Part shown: piece by piece, positions 53,404-61,741 of the stretch
Layout of the letters: the number at the start of each line of letters is the position of its first letter
Position numbering within the stretch: position 1 is the stretch's first letter
DNA from: CAWFPR01 sp963817635
GTDB taxonomy: Bacteria; Acidobacteriota; Vicinamibacteria; Vicinamibacterales; 2-12-FULL-66-21
Direction: 5' to 3'
DNA: 64,000 nt
Assembly: GCA_963817635.1 (NCBI GenBank)
Contig: CAWFPR010000001.1
Location: forward strand, 248,001 to 312,000
The notes under the pieces: model-generated
Told to the model about the DNA's origin: nothing
Databases searched by the model: none
Seen by the model: the letters and a program-made list of their open reading frames with translations, nothing else
Position numbers and translations under genes: made by a program

Positions 53404-55799
53404 TTCACCGTTCCTGACGCCGGCACGTCGTACTTGCGAACCAGCGGATCGCTGTTCGGACCACCGCTCGCGCCGGCCTCGGTGATCTGCACGATCTGAT
53501 CGGCGGCCACGTCGGTGAACGTCTGCTTCACGCCGGTCACCGGCCACTCGACGACCAGCTCGTCCACCTTGCCGGCAGCGCCGAGGCCGAAGTACTGGCG
53601 CAGCGTGCTCTGCGAACCGTACCCGTCGCCGAGGACGACCTCCCGCATCTGCCGCATGGCGCCAATGCGAGCATACACCCGCGCCCCCACGGCGTCCCGG
53701 TTCGACCTGGTACCGACGAGCTCGACGCCGAGCCAGTGACGCGTGCCGGCGAGTTCGTTCTTCAGCAGCGCGTGGCGATCGGTGGACGCCGCCACGGCGA
53801 TGTCGAGCACGCCACGGTTCCAGAAGTCGGCCAGCGCCACGCCCCGGCTGTTGAGCAGCAGGTCCGTGCCGGACGCGCGTCCCGCCTCGAGGAAGGTGCC
53901 GTCGCCGTTGCTGCGCAGGTAGCGGTTCCGTTCGTAGCCATGCCACGAACGGCGGCCGAACCATTTCGGATCGAAGAACTTGCCCGTCTTGTACTCGCCC
54001 TGGGCGCTGACGACGCTGTTGAGGAACTCCAGCTCGATCTCGGTGCCGCGATCGTTGTAGACCCAGCCGTTCGCCGAGTAGATGTCCAGCCAGCCGTCGT
54101 TGTCGAAATCGCCGAATGCCGACCCCCAGAACCAGCCGGGAGGATTCGCGCCGGCGGCCCACGTCACGTCGTCGAAGGTGCCGTCGCCGCGGTTGCGCAG
54201 CAGGGCGTTGCCCGAGGCCATCTGCCGGAACACGGCCGGAAAGGCGAGGCCCGACTGCCGCAGGATCTGGAAGTAGAGCGGCATGTCGGTGCGCCAGACC
54301 CCCTGGCGCCACGTATTGAGCATGTAGCGCCACACGGTCGGCGGGTCGGCGAACCAGGCGTGTTCGGACCTGATGTTTGCGACGTACAGATCGAGCCAGC
54401 CGTCGTTGTCGTAGTCGCCCATCGAGGCGCTCATGCCGGCGCCGTAGTCGAGCGTCCCGCTCTTGACGGTCACGTCGGTGAACGTGCCGTTCCGGTTGTT
54501 GTGGTACAGGGTCTTGCGGCCGAAATCGTTGACGACATACAGATCCGGGTAGCGGTCGTTGTCGTAGTCGCCCCACACCGTGCCAAGGCACAGCCCCGTG
54601 TCGCCGACGCCGGCCTGGTCGGTCACGTCCGTGAAGGTGCCGTCACCGTTGTTGTGATAGAGGCGGTTCGGCTCGCCGTTGCGCGCGTAGAAGGTCGTCG
54701 GAATCTTGAGGCGCGGATCCAGGTAGCGGCCGACGTACAGGTCGAGCAGCCCGTCGTTGTCGTAGTCGCCCCACGAGGCGACCGTGGTGCAGCAGTCGGC
54801 GCCGATCTTCGACGCCGCGGTGACGTCGGTGAACGTCCCGTCGCCGTTGTTGCGAAACAGCTGGTTGTGCGAGAACGTCCGGCTGACGAAGAGATCCTTG
54901 TCGCCGTCGTTGTCGTAGTCGGCGAACACGCCGACACTGACGCCGTCGAGCCCGCCGAGCCCCGCCTGCGCCGTGATGTCCTCGAACGTTCCGTCGCGGC
55001 GGTTGCGCAAGAGGCGCGACTCGACGCCGTCGGGGATGAACAGATCGTAGAAGCCGTCGTTGTCGACATCGACCGCCGAAATGCCGCCGGGACCGTACCG
55101 AATCATCCCGAACCGCATCGACTCGTCGAGGAAGGCGGGATAGAACTGGTTGACGAAGTCGACGCCGGCCGCGTGGGCCACGTTCTCGAACAGCGGCCGT
55201 GACGCGATCACCCGCTCTCCCTCGAGAAGCGACGCCGAGTGAATCCGCAGGCCGGCCGGCGTGCGATCGAACGCCATCCTGAACCGTGCCCGGTCGATCC
55301 CGGAACGTGGCTCGCCGGCCGGCGTGCCGATCGATTCGAACCGAACGGTCGCGACCAGCCGCGAGCCGCCCCACTGTTCCATGCGGTCGATGTGCAGCGC
55401 GGTTTCCTCAATCGAGGTGAAACTGTCCCGGTACGCGCGCCACTCCGCCACCGCGGCGGCCCGATCCGCGGCAGCGCCGTCCGACTGCTGCCGGTACTGC
55501 CGCACGCCGTCGCGCTCGCCGGCCAGCGTACGCGTGGCGAGGCCGAGACGCGTGCCCGCGAATTCCGGCGAATAGAACTGCCCGATCGCGTCCGCGTCGC
55601 CGCCGGAAATGGCGGCGGCGAGCGGGTCGAGCAACTGCGCGACGTCGCGGCCGGACTCGTAGAAGGCGATGCCGCGGCGATTGAGCCAGATCGACATCGC
55701 CACGGTGGCCACGGCCATCACGACGAGGCCGACGAGGAGGCGCCGGCGCGTGATTCGGCGGGTAGGGCTCGGCGATTTCTGAACGGTCTCTGGTAGCAT
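53400..55799 (-). CDS. Membrane-anchored CRTAC1-type FG-GAP/ASPIC protein, 799 aa; first gene of the operon
   Basis: A basic N-terminus (RRITRRRLLVGLVVMAVATV) gives one membrane helix, acting as an anchor or uncleaved signal. Residues 40-200 form an extra domain that resembles an NTF2/SnoaL fold (LDPLAAAISGGDADAIGQFY), seen only in this paralogue. Then come propeller blades (DVDNDGFYDLFIPDG, DYDNDGDKDLFVSRT, DYDNDGLLDLYVGRY, DYDNDRYPDLYVVND, DYDNDGWLDLYVANI, DFDNDGWLDIYSANG) and an ASPIC end (SNRDAVGARVYARIGAMRQM, YGSQSTLRQYFGLG). A ribosome site GAAGGAA precedes ATG 55799. The 209 nt upstream contain its promoter region but no gene. Confidence 0.9.
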   Translation of the reverse strand: MLPETVQKSPSPTRRITRRRLLVGLVVMAVATVAMSIWLNRRGIAFYESGRDVAQLLDPLAAAISGGDADAIGQFYSPEFAGTRLGLATRTLAGERDGVRQYRQQSDGAAADRAAAVAEWRAYRDSFTSIEETALHIDRMEQWGGSRLVATVRFESIGTPAGEPRSGIDRARFRMAFDRTPAGLRIHSASLLEGERVIASRPLFENVAHAAGVDFVNQFYPAFLDESMRFGMIRYGPGGISAVDVDNDGFYDLFIPDGVESRLLRNRRDGTFEDITAQAGLGGLDGVSVGVFADYDNDGDKDLFVSRTFSHNQLFRNNGDGTFTDVTAASKIGADCCTTVASWGDYDNDGLLDLYVGRYLDPRLKIPTTFYARNGEPNRLYHNNGDGTFTDVTDQAGVGDTGLCLGTVWGDYDNDRYPDLYVVNDFGRKTLYHNNRNGTFTDVTVKSGTLDYGAGMSASMGDYDNDGWLDLYVANIRSEHAWFADPPTVWRYMLNTWRQGVWRTDMPLYFQILRQSGLAFPAVFRQMASGNALLRNRGDGTFDDVTWAAGANPPGWFWGSAFGDFDNDGWLDIYSANGWVYNDRGTEIELEFLNSVVSAQGEYKTGKFFDPKWFGRRSWHGYERNRYLRSNGDGTFLEAGRASGTDLLLNSRGVALADFWNRGVLDIAVAASTDRHALLKNELAGTRHWLGVELVGTRSNRDAVGARVYARIGAMRQMREVVLGDGYGSQSTLRQYFGLGAAGKVDELVVEWPVTGVKQTFTDVAADQIVQITEAGASGGPNSDPLVRKYDVPASGTVK

Positions 55800-56008
55800 T
55801 ATTCCTTCAAACCCATCGTCATCCGACTGGCTGTGAGACGCGGCCGCTCCGGACGGTTCCGTTCATCCGGTGGGACCCCGCCGCCGACACGAGCGCGACC
55901 CGAACGCCCGGGTGCGCGCGAGTGCGCCGCTTTGGAGCGTGGATGTGATGCGGGCGGAACTCCCGCGTGCGGCGCCGGGGCACCCGCCGCCCGCGCCGTG
56001 GGTGTCCG

Positions 56009-56185
56009 CTACACGTTGTGAATCAGCTTCTCGACCATCTCCGGCGAGGGCGGATTGGCCGCCATCTCCGGGTGCGCCTTCATCGTATGCACCTTGATGT
56101 GCTCCATCAACTCCTCGCGGGTTGACGACACCACCTCGAACGGGCATTTCGCCCCCGCTTCCGCACACACGAGCTTGTAGGCCAT
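56009..56185 (-). CDS. DUF1059 small protein
   Basis: From ATG 56185, behind GGAGGAGAGGAC, this is a 58-residue protein: AYKLVCAEAGAKCPFEVVSS, then EELMEHIKVHTMKAHPEM. The pair of Cys and the His-rich helix (HIKVHTMKAHP) fit the DUF1059 family of small predicted metal-binding proteins. The function is unknown. A longer frame to 56224 exists but lacks a ribosome site. Confidence 0.75.
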   Translation of the reverse strand: MAYKLVCAEAGAKCPFEVVSSTREELMEHIKVHTMKAHPEMAANPPSPEMVEKLIHNV

Positions 56186-56509
56186 GTCCTCTCCTCCTTC
56201 ATCGAACGCCGGCATCGTCGTCACTTCGTCGATCGGAAAGGTCGTGACGGGACACTTGTCTCCCTGGCAGGCCTCGCGGCAGATCGCCTGACCGACGGTG
56301 TTGGGCGGCTGCGCGAACCGGCTCGGCGTCGAAGAAACACAGTCTGGGTGATGGTTCTGGCCCGGCGAGCCATAGAGTTATGGGTGCACGATGGGAATGG
56401 TCATGGTACGGCGCCAGCCGGATAGTGTCAACGCATTATTTGAATTGACCTGAAATCGGTTTGGCCCCCAATATCGGCGCTTGATTGCATCGCGAATGGA
56501 GTTCCCGGC
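56186..56509 (-). other. Gene-poor gap with a possible decayed Cys-rich frame
   Basis: No complete gene is supported. On the minus strand, about 56215-56340, one frame reads PPNTVGQAICREACQGDKCP followed by VTTFPIDEV, with three Cys, and the neighbouring frame supplies CFFDAEPVRAAAQ just upstream. A broken small zinc- or iron-binding protein upstream of the DUF1059 gene is possible, but there is no clear start. The remainder should hold the promoter of the gene at 56510. Confidence 0.3.
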
Positions 56510-59500
56510 ATGTCGGCTCGCTCTTCCAAACCTCTGAATTCGAGGACGTTCGTGGCTATCGGCGACGGCCTGGCGGCTGGCGCCGGCGATTTCGGCCTGA
56601 GCGAGGAACTTCAGCCCTACAGCTTCCCCTCTCAGGTGGCGCGGAGGCTTGGCACGGCGTTCGCGCAGCCGCTGATGGAAGCGCCCGGGATCGGACCGGT
56701 CATCGGCTTTCCTGATCTTCCGGTGCGTCTGCCCCAGCCGATGCAGACCACCGTGCTCAAGGAATTCCCGCCGAGCGCGCCGTTCGGCAACGTGTCGATT
56801 CCCGGGCTGAAGCTGGTCGATGCGCTGACGAGGCGTCCGGCCTCCCCGTTGATCCATCGCAGCGATGGCCTCCAGACCGCGATCAACCTCGTGCTCGGCC
56901 TCCCGGGCCTGGCCGCCGGCGGCCACCGGCCCCTGCCGACGCAGATCGAGTACGCCGTCTCGCTGCGGCCGACACTGGCGATCGTCGCCCTCGGCTATTT
57001 CGACGCGCTCGACGCCGCCTTCCGCGGCGACCCGGCCTGGGTGCCCGATGAAGTCAGCTTCCGGCTGAACTACGAGAACGTGCTGATGCCGTTCGCGCGG
57101 CTCCTGACGACGGTCGTGATATGCACGATTCCCGACCCGGCCAGCACGGCGTACTTTACGCGGGTGCGCGAGGCTGCACGGATCGTCAAAGCGGACGCGG
57201 GCGTGCTCGAGCGCCTGTTCGGTCTGTCGGCGGACGACTGTCTCACCCCGACGGGCCTGTTCGAGGTGGGCTGCCGGCTGATCGCGCGGACGCCCGGACC
57301 GCTGCCGGACGGCTGCGTGGTCGCGGGTGCGGCCGTGGCTCGCATCAGCGCCCGGGTCGGCACGCTGAACGCCCAGATCCAGGCCGTCGCGCGGGAGCAG
57401 GATACCGTCGTGTTCGACCTGGGCGGGCTCTTCGCGCGGGTCAAGCGGGACGGGGTCTCGATCGGATCGACGCGCCTGACGGCCGACTACCTCGGCGGAC
57501 TCTTCTCGTTGAACGGCGTTTATGTGGGCGCCGTTGGGCACGGCCTCATCGCCAACGGCCTGCTCGACGCGCTGAACGCGGCGCGCGGCTCTTCGTATGC
57601 GCCCGTCGATCTCGACGAGCTGATGGCGTTCGATCCGGTCGTCCGCTACCGCCTCGCCGGCGGGCCGGTGGTGACGCTGGCCGATCTCGCGCGCATGCCG
57701 CCGCCGTCTCCACCGCCGGCGGCTGCAGCGCCGGCGGCAGGTCCGCGTGCCCCCGCGGCGGGCACGGCGCCGGCCGGCGGACGGCTGACGCTGCCGTCCG
57801 GCCTCGAGCAGCAGCTGCCCATCGACGCGGACGCCAGCTACTTCGGCGACGCGCTCCGCGCGGCGCACACCCGTGAAGAACGGGACATCATGCACGGCAG
57901 CACGCCGAACACGCTGTTTGGCGGCGTGTGCCTCACCCAGAGCCATCTCCACGGCACGATCCGCATCCGGTTCACGCCGCCCGTGAACGACGTGACGCAT
58001 TTCGAGGTGACGCACGGGGAAGGCCTGGCCGGCGACGACGGCGTGCTCGCGGCGCCTCAGCTGTTCAGGCTCCCGTCGATCATGAACACGCTCGGCGACG
58101 CCCCGGGCCTGGTCTCGTCCGGCGATCTCGACCTCGCGACAGGCGAGGTGACGAACCTCTCGTACAACGTCCAGTTCATGAATTCGGCGCTGCTGGCGCT
58201 GGTCAGCGTCAATCCGAAGATCCCGCCGACGCCGATCGCGTTTCCAGGACAGCACGGATCGGCGACGGCACGGTTCGAGCCGCGCGCCGACGGCAGGCTC
58301 GACTTCTCGTTCAGCGGCGTGACCTTCATGCCGCTCGGCGCGGGGTTCGGCGGCGGCGAGCTGCGCTTTCCACTGCCGTTCGCCGGCCCGTCGATGGAGT
58401 TCGCCAGCATTCCGGTGGTCGGGACGGCGCTGCACCCGCACCTGCGCATCAGCACAAAGGCTCCCGAAGGGGCGCCGTGTGGGGACCACTGCCCCGACAT
58501 CCCGACCAACACGGTGCGCGAGTACACAGTCTTCGCGCGCAACAGCGCGTTCGGCGACGTGTTCTCGCTCAACATCCCGGAGCTCGGCGGCGGCGCGACG
58601 GGCCGGTCGCACCTGTCGGGCCGCGCTCTCATACAGTTCGGCGAACGCAACCGCAACTCGGTGCCTGTTGCGATTTCGACGATCGTGCCGGGCGGCATGA
58701 TGGCGCCGCCGCCGGACTCGCCGATGGCGAAGGCCTTTCCCGGACGGCCGACGCCGGGCCTGCTTGGACACGACGAAGTGCTGCACTTCCCCAAGGCGGC
58801 CTATTCGATGCACGGCGTCTGCTCCGTGGACGACCCGTTCGAGTTCTCGATCGGCTCGATCGATCTCGAGACGGGGCGACTCCTCGGCCCGCTGCTCTAC
58901 CGCGGGTTCATCGTGCAGGACGTGCTGCTGGCCATGATGGCGCTCGAGCCGCGCACCCCGAAATCCTCGTTCTACTTCGGGGGGCCTGCCGCCTTTTCGC
59001 GCGACGCGAGCGGCCAGACGGTGTTCGGCTTCAGCGGCACGGTCCGCGTGCCGTATCCGGAAGGGTTCAAATTTCCGCGCCCGGATCTCCAGTCCGTGTT
59101 CGAGGTAGGTCCGGGCTCGGCGCTCGATCGGTATTTCTACATGCAGGCGATGGACGGCGTGGCGCCGCGGCCCGGCGGCAAGTCGGGCGGCGAACGTGGC
59201 GTGATGGCGTCGAACGGGCAGCGCTTTTCGTACAACTACGCGATCCCGGGCTACTCCGCCGGGCAGCCGGCGTCATTCGAGTACGTGAACGAGACGACGG
59301 GCGGCACGTTCCGGATGGGCAGCCTCGTGTGGGTGAGCTTCAGCAACGCGCACCGGGACTGCGGCCCGGACGAGTGCGACGTCATCACGTTCACGGGGAT
59401 TGGACTCTGGAGCCAGGACACGCAGCGGCCGCACCTGGCGACGGTCCAGATCTCGACGGCTCCGGATCTCCCCTACGTGAGCATCCAGATCGACGGCGGC

Positions 59501-59692
59501 CTGGTGTCGAACGTGAATACGAAGCCGGCGAGAGGCTTGGGACTTCAGGCTCGAGGCTTCAGGCTTCAGGCTTCAGGCTTCAGGGGGCAGGGCTCAGGGG
59601 GCTCAGGTACGGGAGTCCCTGCGAGCGCGGCGCCACGAATACACGGCGATCCCGGCTGCTGTCACGGCGAATCCGAAGGCCCCGAGCGCTGA
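56510..59692 (+). CDS. Large protein with an SGNH/GDSL-like N-terminal domain and an unknown C-terminal domain
   Basis: A 1,060-residue frame from ATG 56510 (ribosome site GGAG). Residues 10-370 resemble an SGNH hydrolase: block I TFVAIGDGLAAGAGD, then PTLAIVALGYFDALDAA, TTVVICTIPDPAS and a late GAVGHGLIANGLLDALN. In block I the position of the GDSL nucleophile Ser is Gly (GDGL), so classical esterase activity is doubtful. A Pro/Ala linker (about 395-435) leads to a C-terminal half I do not recognise (FGGVCLTQSHLHGTIRIRFT, TFRMGSLVWVSFSNAHRD). There is no signal peptide. The last 50 or so residues are translated TTCAGGC repeat sequence, so the true end is probably near 59525. Confidence 0.6.
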   Translation: MSARSSKPLNSRTFVAIGDGLAAGAGDFGLSEELQPYSFPSQVARRLGTAFAQPLMEAPGIGPVIGFPDLPVRLPQPMQTTVLKEFPPSAPFGNVSIPGLKLVDALTRRPASPLIHRSDGLQTAINLVLGLPGLAAGGHRPLPTQIEYAVSLRPTLAIVALGYFDALDAAFRGDPAWVPDEVSFRLNYENVLMPFARLLTTVVICTIPDPASTAYFTRVREAARIVKADAGVLERLFGLSADDCLTPTGLFEVGCRLIARTPGPLPDGCVVAGAAVARISARVGTLNAQIQAVAREQDTVVFDLGGLFARVKRDGVSIGSTRLTADYLGGLFSLNGVYVGAVGHGLIANGLLDALNAARGSSYAPVDLDELMAFDPVVRYRLAGGPVVTLADLARMPPPSPPPAAAAPAAGPRAPAAGTAPAGGRLTLPSGLEQQLPIDADASYFGDALRAAHTREERDIMHGSTPNTLFGGVCLTQSHLHGTIRIRFTPPVNDVTHFEVTHGEGLAGDDGVLAAPQLFRLPSIMNTLGDAPGLVSSGDLDLATGEVTNLSYNVQFMNSALLALVSVNPKIPPTPIAFPGQHGSATARFEPRADGRLDFSFSGVTFMPLGAGFGGGELRFPLPFAGPSMEFASIPVVGTALHPHLRISTKAPEGAPCGDHCPDIPTNTVREYTVFARNSAFGDVFSLNIPELGGGATGRSHLSGRALIQFGERNRNSVPVAISTIVPGGMMAPPPDSPMAKAFPGRPTPGLLGHDEVLHFPKAAYSMHGVCSVDDPFEFSIGSIDLETGRLLGPLLYRGFIVQDVLLAMMALEPRTPKSSFYFGGPAAFSRDASGQTVFGFSGTVRVPYPEGFKFPRPDLQSVFEVGPGSALDRYFYMQAMDGVAPRPGGKSGGERGVMASNGQRFSYNYAIPGYSAGQPASFEYVNETTGGTFRMGSLVWVSFSNAHRDCGPDECDVITFTGIGLWSQDTQRPHLATVQISTAPDLPYVSIQIDGGLVSNVNTKPARGLGLQARGFRLQASGFRGQGSGGSGTGVPASAAPRIHGDPGCCHGESEGPER
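59531..59607. repeat. TTCAGGC/CTCAGGG simple-repeat patch, left arm
   Basis: GGCTTCAGGCTTCAGG-type 7-mers, then GGGCTCAGGGGGCTCAGG. It extends the reading frame of the large upstream gene and supplies the stop codon of the small gene that ends at 59603. Its partner at 59865-59954 is in the opposite orientation. Confidence 0.8.
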
Positions 59693-59836
59693 GTAGCCCC
59701 AGAACGCCAGAATTGAAGCGCCCTCGGGAGAGGCATCGTAGCCAAGGTCTGCCGCCGCCCAGAAGTTCAGGAACGCATATGCCAATACGACGAGCATCGC
59801 GGCGGTTACCAGTGCCCACACTCGCCATCGGCTCAT
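59603..59836 (-). CDS. Small two-helix membrane protein flanked by inverted repeat patches
   Basis: From ATG 59836 the product is 77 residues with helices at about 5-25 (VWALVTAAMLVVLAYAFLNF) and 42-64 (LAFWGYSALGAFGFAVTAAG), and a basic end (SWRRARRDSRT). A longer frame to 60088 would read through the repeat patch and is not credible. I recognise no family. Its stop codon and its upstream region both lie in TTCAGGC/CTGAGCC patches of opposite orientation, giving the gene the look of a small cassette. Confidence 0.55.
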   Translation of the reverse strand: MSRWRVWALVTAAMLVVLAYAFLNFWAAADLGYDASPEGASILAFWGYSALGAFGFAVTAAGIAVYSWRRARRDSRT

Positions 59837-59864
59837 GTCTGATCCGCCTGTTGTCGAATCAACA

Positions 59865-59954
59865 GCCCTGAGCCTCGAGCCCGCGCGCCCCGAGCCCTGC
59901 CCCTGAGCCCTGAGCCCTGAGCCCCCAAGCCTGAAGCCCGAAGCCTCAAGCCTC
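59865..59954. repeat. CCTGAGC/CCTGAAG simple-repeat patch, right arm
   Basis: CCCTGAGCC-type units followed by AAGCCTGAAGCCCGAAGCCT. It is the reverse complement in kind of the patch at 59531-59607 and belongs to the same family as 15271-15320. It overlaps the last codons of the gene ending at 59946. Confidence 0.8.
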
Positions 59955-61190
59955 TCGGGGATTCTCCAGGCGGAAGGCGAGCAGGAATCCGCGCTGGCGG
60001 GCGGCGGCGGCTTCACGCCTTGCGTGCTCGATGAGGTCCGCCTCCAGCCGGCCGGCCGGCGCCCAGGCGTCGAGCAGACCAGGCGCATACCAGTCGAAGA
60101 ACACGAGGCTGTACACGAGGCCGTTCTGAAAGGCCGCGCGCACCGCCGGATCGAACGGAATCGCGCTCCGCTCCAGGATCCGCGGGAGATCGGCGCTGTT
60201 CATGAAGGCGAACCCGAACCCCGCTCCGTGCACCGCCGGCTCGATCCGCTCGGCGGGGTACGTGGTGATCTCGGTGATCGCCCGGTAGATGTTCATGTTG
60301 CTGAAAGCCACGATCCGGCCGTAGCCGTGCGCGATGAGCCGCTGCGTCCCCTCGGGGAACCGGCTCAGGTAACTCGCGAAAAAGCCCGCCGGATCGGGGC
60401 CGTCCGGCGCGTCGAGCCGGATGAGGCCGAGGGTGCCGCTCATCACCTTGAAGAAGCCGCGTTCGTAGATGCGCAGGATCGCGCCGATGCCTTCGTACGA
60501 GAAGCCGACGTACTCGGGCGCGCACCGCGCGGCAAACAGCGCGTCGATGGCGGCCATGTCGAAGACGAGCGCTTCGGTCGATCCGGAGCCGAAGCCGACG
60601 TGCGCGATTGGCAGGACCTCGAGGCCGAAGCGCGGGTCGCGCAGCGAGTTCTCCGCCAGCAGGTGCCTGCCTACGCTGGTCGAGAGCCCTTCAGACTTCC
60701 ACAATCCCGCCACCGTCCGTTCGCGTTCGACGGCGCCGGTTACCGACTCCGTGTGGTACCCGGCGAGCCGCAGGACGAACTCCTCCTGAGGCACCGCGCG
60801 ATCCAGGGCGCCCGAAGCGACCGTGCGAACGCCGGTCATCCGGCGCGTGGCGCCCGTCGTGAGCGGAATCGCCAGGTCGGTGCTGCGGTCCTGTGGCTCC
60901 TTCCCCTTCGGACCGAAGCCCGCGAGGTCGAACGCCGCGTCAACGAACCCGCTCTGCACGTTGGTGCCCACGGCAAACGCCGTGCGCAGCGGCCCCGACA
61001 GTTGCCGGCCCGCGGCATGCGCGATGTCGTCGAGTCCTCCGCCGGCCGGCTTCGACGGCGCGACGAGGGCCGTGACCTGCCGCGCCGCGAGCAGCGACAT
61101 CGCCAGCGAAAACCGGCCAGCCGATTTCGCCAGCGTGCCGCTGGCCTGAAGCATGTCCGTCACCGGAGTGGGGCTGCTGCTCTCTTTCAA
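59946..61190 (-). CDS. Hypothetical 414-residue protein, unknown function
   Basis: Soluble overall. The N-terminal 75 residues are an amphipathic, Ala-rich stretch (GTLAKSAGRFSLAMSLLAAR, LRTAFAVGTNVQSGFVDAAF) that recalls phasin-like helices. The remainder mixes helices and strands, with IAHVGFGSGSTEALVFDMAA, CAPEYVGFSYEGIGAILRIY and GTQRLIAHGYGRIVAFSNMN, the last two being Gly-rich and perhaps ligand-binding. I do not recognise a family with confidence; a DUF1702-like assignment crossed my mind but the motif match is weak. It is divergent from the MaoC gene and may share its promoter region. Confidence 0.5.
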   Translation of the reverse strand: MKESSSPTPVTDMLQASGTLAKSAGRFSLAMSLLAARQVTALVAPSKPAGGGLDDIAHAAGRQLSGPLRTAFAVGTNVQSGFVDAAFDLAGFGPKGKEPQDRSTDLAIPLTTGATRRMTGVRTVASGALDRAVPQEEFVLRLAGYHTESVTGAVERERTVAGLWKSEGLSTSVGRHLLAENSLRDPRFGLEVLPIAHVGFGSGSTEALVFDMAAIDALFAARCAPEYVGFSYEGIGAILRIYERGFFKVMSGTLGLIRLDAPDGPDPAGFFASYLSRFPEGTQRLIAHGYGRIVAFSNMNIYRAITEITTYPAERIEPAVHGAGFGFAFMNSADLPRILERSAIPFDPAVRAAFQNGLVYSLVFFDWYAPGLLDAWAPAGRLEADLIEHARREAAAARQRGFLLAFRLENPREA

Positions 61191-61240
61191 GATGGCTCCT
61201 CCGCGGTGATTCTACCACCCGGCGTCTGCGCGACCTGCGC

Positions 61241-61246
61241 TATAGT
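61241..61246 (+). promoter_or_regulatory. -10 box TATAGT of the MaoC gene
   Basis: TATAGT lies 27 nt before GTG 61274, and AGGGAGG stands between the two, so this mRNA has a normal short leader. This contrasts with the leaderless layout at 262, 29493, 35040 and 36221. Confidence 0.4.
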
Positions 61247-61273
61247 CGGACCGTTCAACAGGGAGGCTCAGCC

Positions 61274-61741
61274 GTGGGTCTGTACTTCGAGGATTTCGAG
61301 TCGTGCGACGACGCGGTGTCGCGCGGCCGGACGTTGACGGAAGCCGATGTCATGACGTTCGCCGGCCTCACCGGCGACTTCATGGAGCTGCACACGAACG
61401 AGGAGTACGCGAAGAGCACGAAGTACGGCCGGCGCATCGTGCACGGCGCGCTGGTGTTCGGCGTCTCGATCGGCCTCGGCACGCGGATGAACCTGCTGGA
61501 TGACACGCTGCTGGCCTTTGCCGGCGTGGACAAACTCCGCTTCGTGGCGCCGGTGTTCATCGGCGACACGATCCGGCTCGTGAAGCGCGTCAAGGAACGC
61601 AAGGAGATGGGGGCCGGCCAGGGAACGGTCGTCTTCGAGAGCCGCGTCCTGAACCAGCGCGGCGAGCTGGTGCTCGTCTACCTCGACAAGCTGCTGGTCA
61701 AGCGGCGCCTCACGCCTTCGGAAACCGCGAATCCAACCTGA
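61274..61741 (+). CDS. MaoC-like hotdog-fold dehydratase/thioesterase
   Basis: A 155-residue single hotdog domain. The hydratase motif is present: TFAGLTGDFMELHTNEEYAK with the Asp/His pair, and YGRRIVHGALVFGVSIGLG. Such proteins hydrate enoyl-CoA or dehydrate 3-hydroxyacyl-CoA. The acyl-CoA dehydrogenase encoded about 33 kb away would yield such enoyl-CoAs, but there is no direct link. GTG 61274 follows AGGGAGG. It converges on the DinB gene with a 32-nt overlap. Confidence 0.85.
   Translation: MGLYFEDFESCDDAVSRGRTLTEADVMTFAGLTGDFMELHTNEEYAKSTKYGRRIVHGALVFGVSIGLGTRMNLLDDTLLAFAGVDKLRFVAPVFIGDTIRLVKRVKERKEMGAGQGTVVFESRVLNQRGELVLVYLDKLLVKRRLTPSETANPT

Noticed and set aside
40437..55799. Enediyne biosynthesis, because UnbV/ASPIC domains occur there
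   Set aside because: There is no polyketide synthase or other enediyne gene in the window; ASPIC domains are widespread in secreted propeller proteins.
56378..58813. An 811-residue minus-strand frame opposite the SGNH-like gene
   Set aside because: Arg/His/Ala-rich with no recognisable domain; the plus-strand frame has ordered family-like motifs and a ribosome site.
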